Shown one piece after another: positions 13,855 through 23,560 of a stretch of DNA of 64,000 bases. Source of the DNA: Aspidiotus rigidus. Its lineage: Eukaryota; Arthropoda; Insecta; Hemiptera; Diaspididae. Below the pieces are notes generated by a model, which was not told the DNA's origin, did not search any database, and saw nothing but the letters and a program-made list of their open reading frames with translations. Location of the stretch: positions 930,001 through 994,000 of the forward strand of contig JAVHKY010000056.1 of assembly GCA_035079385.1 (NCBI GenBank). Reading direction: 5' to 3'. Made by a program: the position numbers and the translations under genes. Every line of letters begins with the position of its first letter. Positions within the stretch are counted from its first letter, which is position 1.

Positions 13855-15410
13855 TATAGTTATGGAGAAGTCTTCCTACGTCTCCAAAGTTTACGATGTG
13901 CTTGACAAATGTGCCCTATTTAATTTTCCAAATTTTGTTGAAGAGACTATAGCAAAGTCATCATTAAGAGTTCTTCAACAAAGCAGAAGTATTTTGGAAC
14001 CTAATCCTATTCCTCCCCTCCTTTACGAGTTGCCTAGACGGCATTGAGAAAATATACCGATGCGGCCGGTCATCTCGTTTGTTTCTTCTCCGACCTACTC
14101 CCTCGCCAAATTTCTAGATCGGTGCTTCAAATCACATTTGGAGTTTGAGTCTCCCTATACAGTTAAGAACTCGGGCTTCCTGGCTGACAAATTGAAGGAT
14201 GTGTGTCTTCCTCCGGGAACAATTTTATGCTCCTTCGATAATGTTGGGCTATTTCCCAACATCCCCATAGCTCCCACTATCCAGCAGATAGGAGACTTGC
14301 TTGTTAGATCTGGGGCTCATCATGAGGGATTAGGGGAATTTTTTCTGTTGGTCCCCTGACTTCTATAAATTTTATGGGGAATTCTTCCAGTTTCCTGAGA
14401 AGGTGGGGATCTCTATTAGATGGAGCCTTGGGTTCCCTCGTCTCAAAAGTCTTCATATCTAAATTCGAGCTTGACCTATTCTCTTCGGCCAAGTGTTTTT
14501 GAATCACGTCTATTATTGGCACAGGTTTGTTGACGACATTCTGTGTGCGTGGATTGGTCCTGCAGAACTCCTTAGTGAGTTTCTCGTTTATGAAAACAGC
14601 CTATACTTTTTCATAGAATTTACACTGGAAGTTGGTGGCTCCTCTATAAACTTTTTGGACTTGACTATACCTTCGTCATTGAAGGTGTCCACGAATTCGG
14701 TATTTATCGCAAAGGTACATCGACCGATATTGCTATCCACGGTCCATCTTTCGTTTCTGTTGCCTACAAAATAACTACTTTCAATAGTTTAATACATCGT
14801 CTCACTCGCATCCCTCTGAGTCAGGCCGCTTTTCATAAAGAACTAGTGACGATAAAACACCTTGTTAGACTGAATCAGACCTTTTGATTCGTAGGAAGCT
14901 TACAAGGAAAAGTCTCGATTCTACGACCTCCCTCCCCCGGGATTCGTACCATGATAGTAGGAGGTGGTAAATTAGACTACCGTTTCTAAGTTTTCTTCGC
15001 TTTCTACAATACTGATATTGTTGAGAGCTCATTCGTTAAATTAGAAGATCCCATTTCCATGGCCGAGAGGAGGGTGTTGTGTTTATAGGGTAGCTTGCAG
15101 GGATCGCCCCGGCGTCTATATAAATATGCCTACCCGTCAACTCCAAATTAGAGTGAATAAACATAAAAAAACGTGGAGTTGAAGAAAAGTTAATGAGTCG
15201 GCTTCTGCTAACCCCTTGATCGAAAGTGGTCATAGCTTCAAAGAGGGGTCCGAAGTTCTCTTCCAAAGAGGAAATTCGTACTTTAAACGATTTATTCGAT
15301 ATCGGAATAACAACGTCACCGTGTTGAACAGGTATATTCCTGAAAAGAGATTGATTGAATTAGTCTATGAGAATGATTCATATTTTGATGACTCGCTAGT
15401 TCAGTCATGA
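13855..15410 (+). mobile_element. Penelope-like element relic (PLE copy B) with RT and GIY-YIG parts
   Basis: Plus-strand frames, broken by stops and frameshifts, follow PLE order. The MEKSSYVSKV.DVL region begins at 13860 and LLYELPRRH (the GLPKIH position) comes next, followed by a TGA near 14045. Then come MRPVISFVSSPTYSLAKFL (RT; 14060-14120), LCSFDNVGLFPNIP (motif A; about 14230), FFQFPEKVGIS (about 14385) and HRFVDDILC (catalytic YVDD-type motif; about 14520). TRIPLSQAAFHKEL lies near 14800, and GCCVYRVACRDRPGVYIN (GIY-YIG, final Gly changed to Asn) near 15080. The tail ESGHSFKEGSEVLF runs to a stop at 15410. The catalytic Asp pair survives, but the protein cannot be made in one frame. 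The N-terminal third is absent. An R1-clade element is inserted 68 bp downstream. Confidence 0.85.
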
Positions 15411-15477
15411 CTTTGTTCGGGGTTACGTGTTCTTGTTACAATTGGGTTCTGCCGATTTCGATACATTGAGAATGACT

Positions 15478-15491
15478 GTACAGCCGGAACC
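15478..15491. repeat. Target-site duplication, left copy (14 bp)
   Basis: GTACAGCCGGAACC, identical to 19756-19769. It defines the 3' boundary of the minus-strand R1-clade element. A 14-bp duplication is the length produced by R1 elements in 28S genes, although this target is not rDNA. Confidence 0.9.
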
Positions 15492-15924
15492 TTGCTTGTG
15501 TGTCGCATGTGCAGCACCGCCCGTCATCCATAATGGAGTAGGTGCGGGTTGCGTATGCATTTAATATTGTTTCCTCCAACACCGGAATCGACCCTTTCGG
15601 GTATAACTTCAGTGAAGGAGGAATCTCCTACGCGAACCCCCTCTTCTACTCGGCAACTGCCAAGTTGCTTTGGCAACCGCCAAGCTGCGATGCCCCCCTG
15701 GCACGCACAAAAAAGAAAACAGCACTAGAGAACACATTCACATCACAAAAAACGACACTATCACATCACATCAGGCGTAATAAGTCGCTGTTGCGTGAAT
15801 CTCACTGTATGGTGCTCGTTAGACATATTTGTATGAACAGTGAACGTACCGTAGTAGGTTCACCGGAATAGAGGACGCGGAGCAACCATATAAACGCGAG
15901 ATTCTTTCAACAACTATAAAGGCC
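15492..15924 (-). other. 3' untranslated region of the R1-clade element
   Basis: Lies between the ORF2 stop and the target duplication. It includes an imperfect repeated stem (GGCAACTGCC / GGCAACCGCC) at 15652-15680 that can fold back. A role in recognition of the RNA by its RT is known for the clade and is only inferred here. Confidence 0.6.
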
Positions 15925-18900
15925 CTAACAATCTGGATGGTATCCTTCTTCCTCTTCTTCCTGCAGATCTGGATGTTGATGGTACACAGGTGTTGAGTAG
16001 GCCATAGCGTGGTTCTGCATTTGCCTATTCCATTCCTGGTCCATCTTCCTCTTCATGATGGTGGCCGCAAATGCAGACACCTGGTTCCATGCTTCTTCGG
16101 AACCTAGCATGGTGGGTACCAGGCTACTCGGGTCGAGCGCTTCATCTACCCCGATCTCTTGGAGAGACCGACTAAGCTCGTCCCGCTCACGCCTCCACGC
16201 CTCACACTCAAATAAGGTGTGTTGTGGTCCATCATCCCGCCCTTGGTTACAGTGCGAACACGTTGCCTGCTCAACTTTCCTTAACTTCTCGTGAAGGTAC
16301 TTGTTGAAGCAGCCATGGCCGCTTAACACCTGCGTCAGGTGAAAGTTCAGCTGACCATGGTGTCGGTTCATCCACTCATCAAGGTCGCGTATTAGCACAC
16401 GGGTTGTCCATGTACCCAGCTCACTCTGGGCAATTCTTGCTTTCCACTTTACAAGCAAGGAGCGCCTGGCCTCCTGCTTGACTCGTAAAGCTTCTCGGTT
16501 GGTCGTCTTTCTCTTCTTTGCTTCGAACACCACCGCTCTCTCCTCAGCAAGGAGCTCGATTGGTGGTGAACGTGCTAATACACAAAGAGCCTCCGTCGAG
16601 ACAGTGCGGTAGGCACTAACACACCTCAGCGCAGCTCTTCGTTGGATCTTTACCATCTCTCTTCTTCGGTATGGTATCTTCATGCAGTCGGCCCATACTG
16701 GCGCACCGTATAGGAGGATCGACAAGGCGGTGCTCATCATGATCCTTCTCCTTGCTTCTCTCGGTCCTCCTAGGTTCCTCATCAGGCGGCTTAGGTAGCC
16801 AACTACCCGGCCCGCCTTTTCCGCTGCCATCAGGAAATGGTGCCTGAAGCTCAGCGTTGAGTCAAACCAGATGCCCAGGTATTTCATTTGCTTCTTGGTT
16901 TCAATTTCCACACCTCGCAGGCGAAAGGTGGGTGGCTTGAACTTCCGACGGGTCGTGAATAAAATGGCCTCCGTCTTACTTGCTGCTAGTTCAAGTCCAG
17001 CCGACTCTATCCAACGCGTCACATCCTCTAGGGCCCGGTTTACCCTGCTCTCCACCGCTACAGTTGTTTCGGCAGTGCATACCACCAGGGTGTCATCCGC
17101 ATAGCAGATAAGCTTAACCCCCGGTGGCAGCTTCACCTTAAAGATTCCGTTAAATGCGACGCACCACAAAAGCGGCCCAAGGACCGACCCCTGCGGCACC
17201 CCACAAGTAACAGGGCGCTTCACTGTACCAGCAGACGTCTCTGCTTGGATTTCACGGCAGCTAAGATAGCTGCTGATCATCCTGAGCAGGTATGCGGGCA
17301 CTCCTGCGTTCACAAGAGCTTCCAATATCATCTTCCATGGGATTGAATTGAACGCATTTCTTATGTCGAGGCTGACGGCTGCGCAAAACTGACGCATATC
17401 AATTGCTGACTTGGCTATCCTCTTCAGCCGGATCCCAGCATCTGATGTGCAGCGTCCAGTTTGAAAACCGTACTGGCTATCAGAGATTATATCTCTTTCC
17501 TTCAGATAGCTCTCCAAACGATTGGCTATCACTCTTTCTAGAAGTTTCCCAATATTGTCTAGCAGACAAAGTGGACGATAAGAGGATGGTAGACCAGGTG
17601 GTTTATCCTTCTTATCAATCAACGCTAGCCTGGCTTTCTTCCATCGCACAGGGAACAGTCCCCCAACAATTGCCGCATTGAATGTATCAACAAGCAGTGC
17701 TGGGTCAACTGAATGTATGGCGCTCCAGACTGGATTTGGAATCTCATCCGGGCCTGGAGCCTTCCAATACTTACCCCGCAGTCTATTGACTGCTGCATCA
17801 ACCTCCTTGGTGCCTAGGAGGGATATACCATCCTCTTCTACTATTGGTAGCGTTACCATTGGTGGTGGCTGCTGTGGGAACAAGCCATCAATGATTTGAC
17901 CCACAACATCCGGCTCCATTCGGCTCATTGCTGAGAGGCCTTTGAGCTTCTTCAGCACTAGCTTATAAGGCTTTCCAAACGGGTCGTCATCCGCCATCTC
18001 ACATAGCTCTCGCCATGCAGCACTCTTGCTGTCCTTGATGGCCTTCTTCAGACTTTTACGAGCCAGCTGGTAATTGGGTGCAACCGCCCGCGCCCCTTCG
18101 CGGCCACTACTACGCTGGTATATCCGCCGCTGACGGTTGCACTCTTTTCTCAATTCGGCAATCTTGTTGGTCCACCAGTAAACAGCCCTCCTCTTCTTTG
18201 GTGGACCTTGCCTGGGCATGGCTACATCGCAAGCTTTGGTGACAGTCTTGATCATCCTCTCTGCTGCCACCTCCGCATTGCCTTCTTGCTCTTCTTCTTG
18301 ATCCCATGTGAGAGCAAGATAGCTAGCCTTCAAACGGTCGCTATTCAGCTTCCTAACGGCCCACTTTCTTACCAGCTTTTGTGGAGCAGCGACCTCAACT
18401 TCCCGGCGGATGGAGAAGCCGATACACCGGTGGTCGCTCCCAGATAGCTCCTTGTCCAGTACCGCCCAGCCTTCTATTTTTCGGGCTAGGCTCTCTGAGG
18501 CAAAGGTGATATCAATAATGGACCCGTATCCTTGATGCACTCGGGTAGGAGTGTTGCCAACATTGACTGTTTCCAGTCGATTGTAAGCAATCCACTCCCC
18601 CAAGGCATACCCACGGATGTCCGTACGGCCTGATCGCCACTCTTCTGACTTGGCATTAAAATCGCCAGCCACAATGAATTTTTCACCTTGCCATCTGGAC
18701 AAGCTTTCTTCTAATTTCTTCAAGAAGTCCTCAAACTCCAGGAAGGGGCGATTCGGGGAGAAGTAGCAACTGTAGACAACCATGTCGGCCATCTTCACAG
18801 CAACATACCCCTCCCCTCTTTCAACCTCTCCCGGAGCAATTGGACACTCTGGGCAAACACCAATGGCCGCTAAGCCAGTACGGTCTGTGTACCATCCTTT

Positions 18901-19107
18901 TCTTTTCGCAACATTGTAATACTCACTGGCAATTACAATGTGCGTTCCCTCCTCAGCTACAAACTGCCAGAGAAGGTCCTGGGCCAGTTGGCAGTGCTGA
19001 AGATTGGCCTGCAGGAACTTGAGTGTCCCTGCCATTAGGGGCCTTTCGGTCGTCTTCTCCCGCTTCGTTGAGTCTTCCGAACGGGGTGTGAGGCAGCGCC
19101 AAGACAT
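15925..19107 (-). CDS. R1-clade ORF2: apurinic-type endonuclease / reverse transcriptase
   Basis: This is the 1060-residue ORF2 protein, which would nick target DNA and reverse-transcribe the element RNA at the nick. Start ATG is at 19107. Endonuclease spans about residues 28-232: Asn in QANL (35), Glu in SEYYN (62), AGDFNAKS (Asp149, Asn151), IIDITF (Asp199) and SDHRC (Asp225, His226) are all present. RT spans about 445-750: KAPGPDEIP (449-457), SYRPLCLLDNIGKLLE, SQYGFQTGRCT, SLDIRNAF (Asp581), GVPQGSVLGP (636-645) and YADD (669-672). The C-terminal knuckle is C950-X2-C-X9-H-X4-C968. There is no RNase H, as expected for R1. The tail is acidic (five Glu). The N-terminal 73 bp overlap ORF1 in another frame. 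All key catalytic residues are intact, so the protein may be functional, although this copy lacks its 5' promoter region. Confidence 0.93.
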   Translation of the reverse strand: MSWRCLTPRSEDSTKREKTTERPLMAGTLKFLQANLQHCQLAQDLLWQFVAEEGTHIVIASEYYNVAKRKGWYTDRTGLAAIGVCPECPIAPGEVERGEGYVAVKMADMVVYSCYFSPNRPFLEFEDFLKKLEESLSRWQGEKFIVAGDFNAKSEEWRSGRTDIRGYALGEWIAYNRLETVNVGNTPTRVHQGYGSIIDITFASESLARKIEGWAVLDKELSGSDHRCIGFSIRREVEVAAPQKLVRKWAVRKLNSDRLKASYLALTWDQEEEQEGNAEVAAERMIKTVTKACDVAMPRQGPPKKRRAVYWWTNKIAELRKECNRQRRIYQRSSGREGARAVAPNYQLARKSLKKAIKDSKSAAWRELCEMADDDPFGKPYKLVLKKLKGLSAMSRMEPDVVGQIIDGLFPQQPPPMVTLPIVEEDGISLLGTKEVDAAVNRLRGKYWKAPGPDEIPNPVWSAIHSVDPALLVDTFNAAIVGGLFPVRWKKARLALIDKKDKPPGLPSSYRPLCLLDNIGKLLERVIANRLESYLKERDIISDSQYGFQTGRCTSDAGIRLKRIAKSAIDMRQFCAAVSLDIRNAFNSIPWKMILEALVNAGVPAYLLRMISSYLSCREIQAETSAGTVKRPVTCGVPQGSVLGPLLWCVAFNGIFKVKLPPGVKLICYADDTLVVCTAETTVAVESRVNRALEDVTRWIESAGLELAASKTEAILFTTRRKFKPPTFRLRGVEIETKKQMKYLGIWFDSTLSFRHHFLMAAEKAGRVVGYLSRLMRNLGGPREARRRIMMSTALSILLYGAPVWADCMKIPYRRREMVKIQRRAALRCVSAYRTVSTEALCVLARSPPIELLAEERAVVFEAKKRKTTNREALRVKQEARRSLLVKWKARIAQSELGTWTTRVLIRDLDEWMNRHHGQLNFHLTQVLSGHGCFNKYLHEKLRKVEQATCSHCNQGRDDGPQHTLFECEAWRRERDELSRSLQEIGVDEALDPSSLVPTMLGSEEAWNQVSAFAATIMKRKMDQEWNRQMQNHAMAYSTPVYHQHPDLQEEEEEGYHPDC

Positions 19108-19754
19108 CCTTGGCTACCCAAAATGTGCCCGTTGTCACGTCCGTCGACCCGGCTGCACACAGGGCACTTGGGTGTCTGTCGGCAGTCACGGATCACGTGA
19201 CCCTCAGCGCCACATCTATAGCATCCTGGACCGATGCTTTCATTGGTGCAGGTGGCCGCCATGTGTCCTCGGCGGAGGCACTTGAAACATCTTGGCTGCG
19301 TGTTCTTCCTCTCCAAGGAGACCACTCGACACACGCTCCAGCCAATCTTGATCTTCCCTTCTTTGAGGACCTCCATTGCCCTCTGTATGCCAAGCTGGAC
19401 CTGAGCCGTTTGGCAGCCACGGCTTGCAGGCCTGCATTGGACCTTGGCCTCTGGGCCAATACTAAGTGCCAGCCGGATCTCTTCATCAGTCACTGACTCC
19501 TCAACGTCTAGGATCAGGAGACCTGTTTGGCGCTGCGGTTGTCGGACCTCTGTTCCGTCTCCCAGCACCTCCTTCAGCTTAGCGGCGAAGTCCGCAATGC
19601 TTTGGCTATTGGGGTCTGCACCTCTCAGCTCGATGATCATCTCACCTCTGCCTGTGTACCTTGTTCTTACTGGCGTGAGTCCATACTCCGCAGGGGACAG
19701 GTGCGCGCGAGCTTTCTTGAGGAGGTCGGTGTAATTCACCTCTTCCGAAGTCCT
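19035..19754 (-). CDS. R1-clade ORF1 (gag-like RNA-binding protein), 5'-truncated
   Basis: The C-terminal part of the ORF1 protein, which binds element RNA to form the retrotransposition particle. The frame is open from the element's 5' boundary. The apparent start at 19739 is GTG, so the true initiator was lost with the missing 5' end. Counting from that codon, an RRM-like gag core with alternating hydrophobic segments precedes three zinc knuckles. These are C151-X2-C-X4-H-X4-C164, C173-X2-C-X4-H-X4-C186, and a longer third at C192-X2-C-X9-H-X6-C212. This triple array is the hallmark of R1/I-type gags. A basic tail (RKTQRSGRRRPKGP) follows. About 240 codons remain, against 450-600 in full-length relatives. 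The stop lies 73 bp inside ORF2. Confidence 0.88.
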   Translation of the reverse strand, partial: RTSEEVNYTDLLKKARAHLSPAEYGLTPVRTRYTGRGEMIIELRGADPNSQSIADFAAKLKEVLGDGTEVRQPQRQTGLLILDVEESVTDEEIRLALSIGPEAKVQCRPASRGCQTAQVQLGIQRAMEVLKEGKIKIGWSVCRVVSLERKNTQPRCFKCLRRGHMAATCTNESIGPGCYRCGAEGHVIRDCRQTPKCPVCSRVDGRDNGHILGSQGCLGAASHPVRKTQRSGRRRPKGP

Positions 19755-19755
19755 C

Positions 19756-19769
19756 GTACAGCCGGAACC
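19756..19769. repeat. Target-site duplication, right copy (14 bp)
   Basis: GTACAGCCGGAACC, identical to 15478-15491. It marks the truncated 5' end of the element. Confidence 0.9.
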
Positions 19770-21859
19770 GCTCGAAGTGTTATAATTTTTTGCGGTATTC
19801 GCATTTGCCTCTTTTACTACTGAGTGTCTTCCTTAATGATCTATCTGGGGACGTTTAATAATCAAGAAGATCGTTGATCCCAGAGACAGGTCACGATAAC
19901 CTCTTTTTGTAATCATCTCTGTCTTCATTACCAAGTTCAAATTTTCAAGAAAATTTTAGCGAGCTTCATCGTACAATGTGACGAATGTAAGATGAACTTT
20001 ACTCGACGAGTGACTGATCCTACTGCGCGACGAGCAAATTTCAAAATCGAATATTTTTACTAGAAATATTTGCGCCGTTCTCATCGTCTCTTATAACAGG
20101 TGTTAATGAAAACATATCGAGTAATTTAGTTGGGTATAGACGCAGTGTACATGTACATATTATAACGTACACAAGCGCACAATACCTCTTTGTTTTTGTG
20201 CAGTCTCCATGGGAACTAATTTACGCCTAGAAAATTAACTTTCGTTATATAGATTAGGTAGGTAGGCTTATTTACTGAGTATAGTGCGTGCGAGCATATC
20301 GTGTACTACACATAGTACACTCATCAGTTTGCATCATAGAGGACCGTGATTTTATAATTTTTTTTCTTCTCTCCTCTCTAGTCGATGAATTCGGTTTCGT
20401 AAATTCGACAAATTCCTTTGCATGCAAGGTTACGGGAATCATCATCTGATGAGAAGAACACAGACGTGATCGTGAGCGTAAACCGTTAACTTTTTTTCTT
20501 TGACGACATACCGTACCGTACATGGTTGTACCTATACATAAATATTTCATAAATTCTAAGTTTAGAAAAAAAAAAATGATACAAGTCGTGCTCAAAACTT
20601 TTATAAAGATGATCGAATGCGAATATTGGAAGAAACGATGGTCATTGGTTTTCCTGTAAGCAGGAAGGCGTGTATTTCCATATAAACGCTCGTGGTACAA
20701 TCGTGCTTTAACGTTAAAAACAATAAATTAAAGTAAATGGCCATTAATTATTGCCGCTTTTGTCGGAGCATTGGTTCCTCTTCTCGGCGAGTCTGTAATT
20801 ATCGCTTTGCAATACGATTTCTCTGCGCACAATATTTTTCCTCACCAGACTGCATGTAGTCAATGAAGATCTCGCGCTCACACATATACAACCGTATACA
20901 AAGTGAACCCTTTCAATATAGGTACAAATACCACGTATGGAAAATTTATACAATATATACGTACACATAGATACTTTTACCGTTTCTTTTTTTTTCTACT
21001 TCATAATTATCGATATGCGGTGCTGAAAGATAAGGAAAATATTTGAACAAATCGGCTAACATAAAACGAGCGAAGCAATGTGTAAGAGCGCGTACATAAG
21101 TCTCTTCTTCAGACGTCCTTCTTTATTCCTTTCCAACGCGAGGAAAAAGTTTTAAGGTTAATCCTTCGCGAGTGCGTTCGCGCATTTCTCCGTATAGCCA
21201 TACGAGATCTAACAGTCTATGAATGAAATGTATAGCCACTGTCTTCGTTTCGTCGACCCTGCTCTATGTCACCCTAAAGCTTATTACGCCAAATCGCTGT
21301 AAACGCTTCAATACTCTTCAATTACTTTCTTGCCGTTATGTCCACGAAATTGATACACACAGCTTACGTATACATATCGTGCCGCTTCCATATACACGAT
21401 TTTCTCGTTTCGTGTCCTTCTCGCTCTCTATCTATTGTCATCTGCGATTTACCGGAAAATTGATTTCGTTCAAATCTCCGACGAGGATTACGAAGATGGC
21501 ACGTTTGGCAACAAGACTTTTTAAATCGATCCGTACATAATATATACGTTCAAGAATTCACACAGCTGCAACACGCCACTTGACTAAGGAGCGTACATAT
21601 ATTGTATAACTCGATTACCTCATGAAATTATACACGATTTCGCGGTGCGTTTTTAGACCAGCATATGCACACCACGCGCAAGTAAAATAATTACTTTATT
21701 GTAACAACCCTGAAGACGGATTTCACCGACTCGAAAATTCAAAAAACCTTCGGATTAATTGATGCAAGCCAAATCTTATTATGGTACGTCAAAATTTTGG
21801 TACCTCCTCGCCCCTTCCTTTCCGCGAAACAGCGTCTCCTTATTATTTGAATACAAACA
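19770..21859. other. AT-rich stretch, nothing recognised
   Basis: Short unsupported open frames only. A TATCGATA octamer lies near 21010 but no gene start is associated with it. Confidence 0.5.
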
Positions 21860-22544
21860 GGGTGGACCAGAAAGATGTTACCAGTTGAATGGGAGTTTGC
21901 GCTAAATTCAATCCAGCACAAAAACGTGAAACGTCAAAATATATACCTACTTAAAATCTACGAAATTTGTACTGTATCTCAATTTTATCTTCAATTTGCA
22001 CCCTCCTACACAACTTTCTACGACTTTTTTGGGCCGAGTTATGGACCAAAATGTGCCACGAATTGACCAATTTGCCACAATTATCAAAAATTAAAAATCG
22101 TTCGAACTTCCATATTTTACTTGATTTTAAAGAGGAATTTAAGGCTGATTCCGGAAAAAATACCTGAATAATCCTATGAAGCTTGAAAGTGGGTGAATTT
22201 TCAATTTCTTAGTGTTTTGTATACCTGAAGAAAAACGCTGACCTTTCGAAACGCGTCGTATAAATATACTCGTACTGTGGAAATTAAGCGAAAAAATGTT
22301 CTTTTTTTTTGTGAGTGAATCCACGAAAAATAAAATTATCATAATTATATAGAAATCTTGGCGAATTCGTCAATTTTTTGCACATTTTGGTCTATAACTC
22401 GCCTCAAAAAAGTCGTAGAAAGTTGAGTGGGGGCGCATACAAATTTCGTAGATTTGAAATATACATCCAACGTTTCGTGTTTTTATGCTGGAACAAATTT
22501 GGTGCAAACTCCTATTTAACTGGTAACATCTTTCTGGTGCACCC
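21860..22544. mobile_element. 685-bp inverted-repeat element with ~200-bp arms
   Basis: The left arm (21860-22075) and the reverse complement of the right arm (22350-22544) align along most of their length. Both begin GGGTGG/CACCAGAAAGATGTTACC. They share GTTTGC..AAATTC..TCCAGCA, a block at CTACGAAATTTGTA, and CAACTTTCTACGACTTTTTT. The central ~270 bp is AT-rich without coding potential. This is a non-autonomous DNA transposon with long terminal inverted repeats or a foldback element. No target duplication is certain, so the superfamily is open. Arm divergence (about 80-85% by eye) indicates an old copy. Confidence 0.8.
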
Positions 22545-23164
22545 AATTTATCATGGAGAGAAGTGTAGTATTCTAGAAATTGCTCACGCTAAAGCACGCA
22601 TTCAAACTTAATCTTTCGAAACCGAAGTCCTAACTTTACTAAACGACGCCGCATACAAAATAAAACCGTTCACTCCTTAAACAATAACACTCGCACGTCC
22701 TTACAAGTAAATTCGTTTAAATATGATTCTGAATCATTGTAATGGTTAGAATTCGAGATATCATCGTTACCGTATGAAAATATCCTAAGTATCCGGAAAG
22801 ATTGTCTGTATATGTTTTTCAAGCTAGACGTTGATACGATTTTTCGATGAAATCCTTATTGAAAACGTTCGAGTGCTCTAGTTCAGAACATTTCGGTGTG
22901 CTCTGGTTCTCCCCTCCTTCTCCACGGAAAGTACTGACCTTCTCCTCAGGGCATTTGTTGCGGCTATAACATATGACTGGAGGTATACTGGTATAATTTG
23001 CAAAGATTACCCTGAGATAGAGAACAAAAACGGGAGTCTTCCTTACTTCCACTATCCTCTCCAATACGAAAAATTTTCTCCCTGTCTAACTTATCGATAT
23101 TCTTTGAGAAAAATAAGATCGTTTCATCTAGACTCGTCATTTTGGAACTTACCAAGTGATATAG
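22545..23164. other. No feature recognised
   Basis: AT-rich; nothing supported. Confidence 0.5.
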
Positions 23165-23355
23165 ATGAAAAAAAAAATAGATGCCATTGCAGGACTGCAA
23201 TACTCGCTGCTCCGAGAATTTTTCCAAGTTCCCTCCCCATCATATAAAGCTTGGAGCCTGAAGTTTTTCCAAGTCCGAAAATTATGATGTGTTAACTTGA
23301 ACGCGCTGCAATTTTAAGAAGCCGTCGTTTTTCCAAGTTCCCCTGCTGTCATGTA
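23165..23355. repeat. Dispersed repeat, copy 1 (with 45-bp spaced units)
   Basis: Closely matches 29040-29215, including ATGCCATT..AGGACTGC and AACTTGAACGCGCTGCAATTT..AGCCGTCGT..TTCCAAG. Two TTTTTCCAAGT units lie 45 bp apart (23224 and 23269), the same period as the minisatellite at 29.5-30.4 kb. No coding content. Confidence 0.8.
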
Positions 23356-23359
23356 TAGC

Positions 23360-23560
23360 TTGACAAGCTGCTATAAAATAGTAGGTTTGGCCTTCATTAT
23401 AGGCCTAGCGTACACATATATAAAACTTAGTATAATGTATAAATTATAACCTAGTATAAGTCTAGTATACGAAATTTTAAGCTAACTAGCTTTCGGAAGC
23501 TAAATCGATCCGCTCGTTTGCTCCCACTTTTAGTCTAATATAAGTTTATTATTCTGTATA
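23360..23560. repeat. TAGTATAA/CTAGGCC-rich dispersed repeat, copy 1
   Basis: Repeated short words (AACTTAGTATAATG, ACCTAGTATAAGTCTAGTATA, TATAGGCCTAG) recur as TATACTAGGCTTATAGTAGG near 30000 and as TATACTAGGTCTAAGCTTCC and TATACTGGGCTTACATTAGG near 36405-36510. It is an AT-rich dispersed repeat of unknown class. In all three places it lies beside PLE or minisatellite sequence. Confidence 0.6.

Larger units (their letters stand above)
15492..19755 (-). mobile_element. R1-clade non-LTR retrotransposon, 5'-truncated, 4264 bp
   Basis: Bounded by perfect 14-bp direct repeats. On the minus strand the order is partial ORF1 (gag-like, zinc knuckles), ORF2 (endonuclease and RT) and a 433-bp 3' untranslated region. 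ORF1 stays open through the 5' boundary with no upstream untranslated leader, so the copy is truncated inside ORF1, a common result of incomplete target-primed reverse transcription. The 3' end has no poly(A), only ...CACAAGCAA, as is usual for R1-clade elements. The 3' region holds small stem-forming repeats at 15652-15687. The intact ORF2 and perfect duplication suggest a fairly recent insertion. The flanks show no 28S sequence. Confidence 0.93.

Noticed and set aside
15925..19823. Numerous plus-strand frames opposite the R1-clade element
   Set aside because: Shadows of ORF1 and ORF2. Codon structure and homology are on the minus strand.
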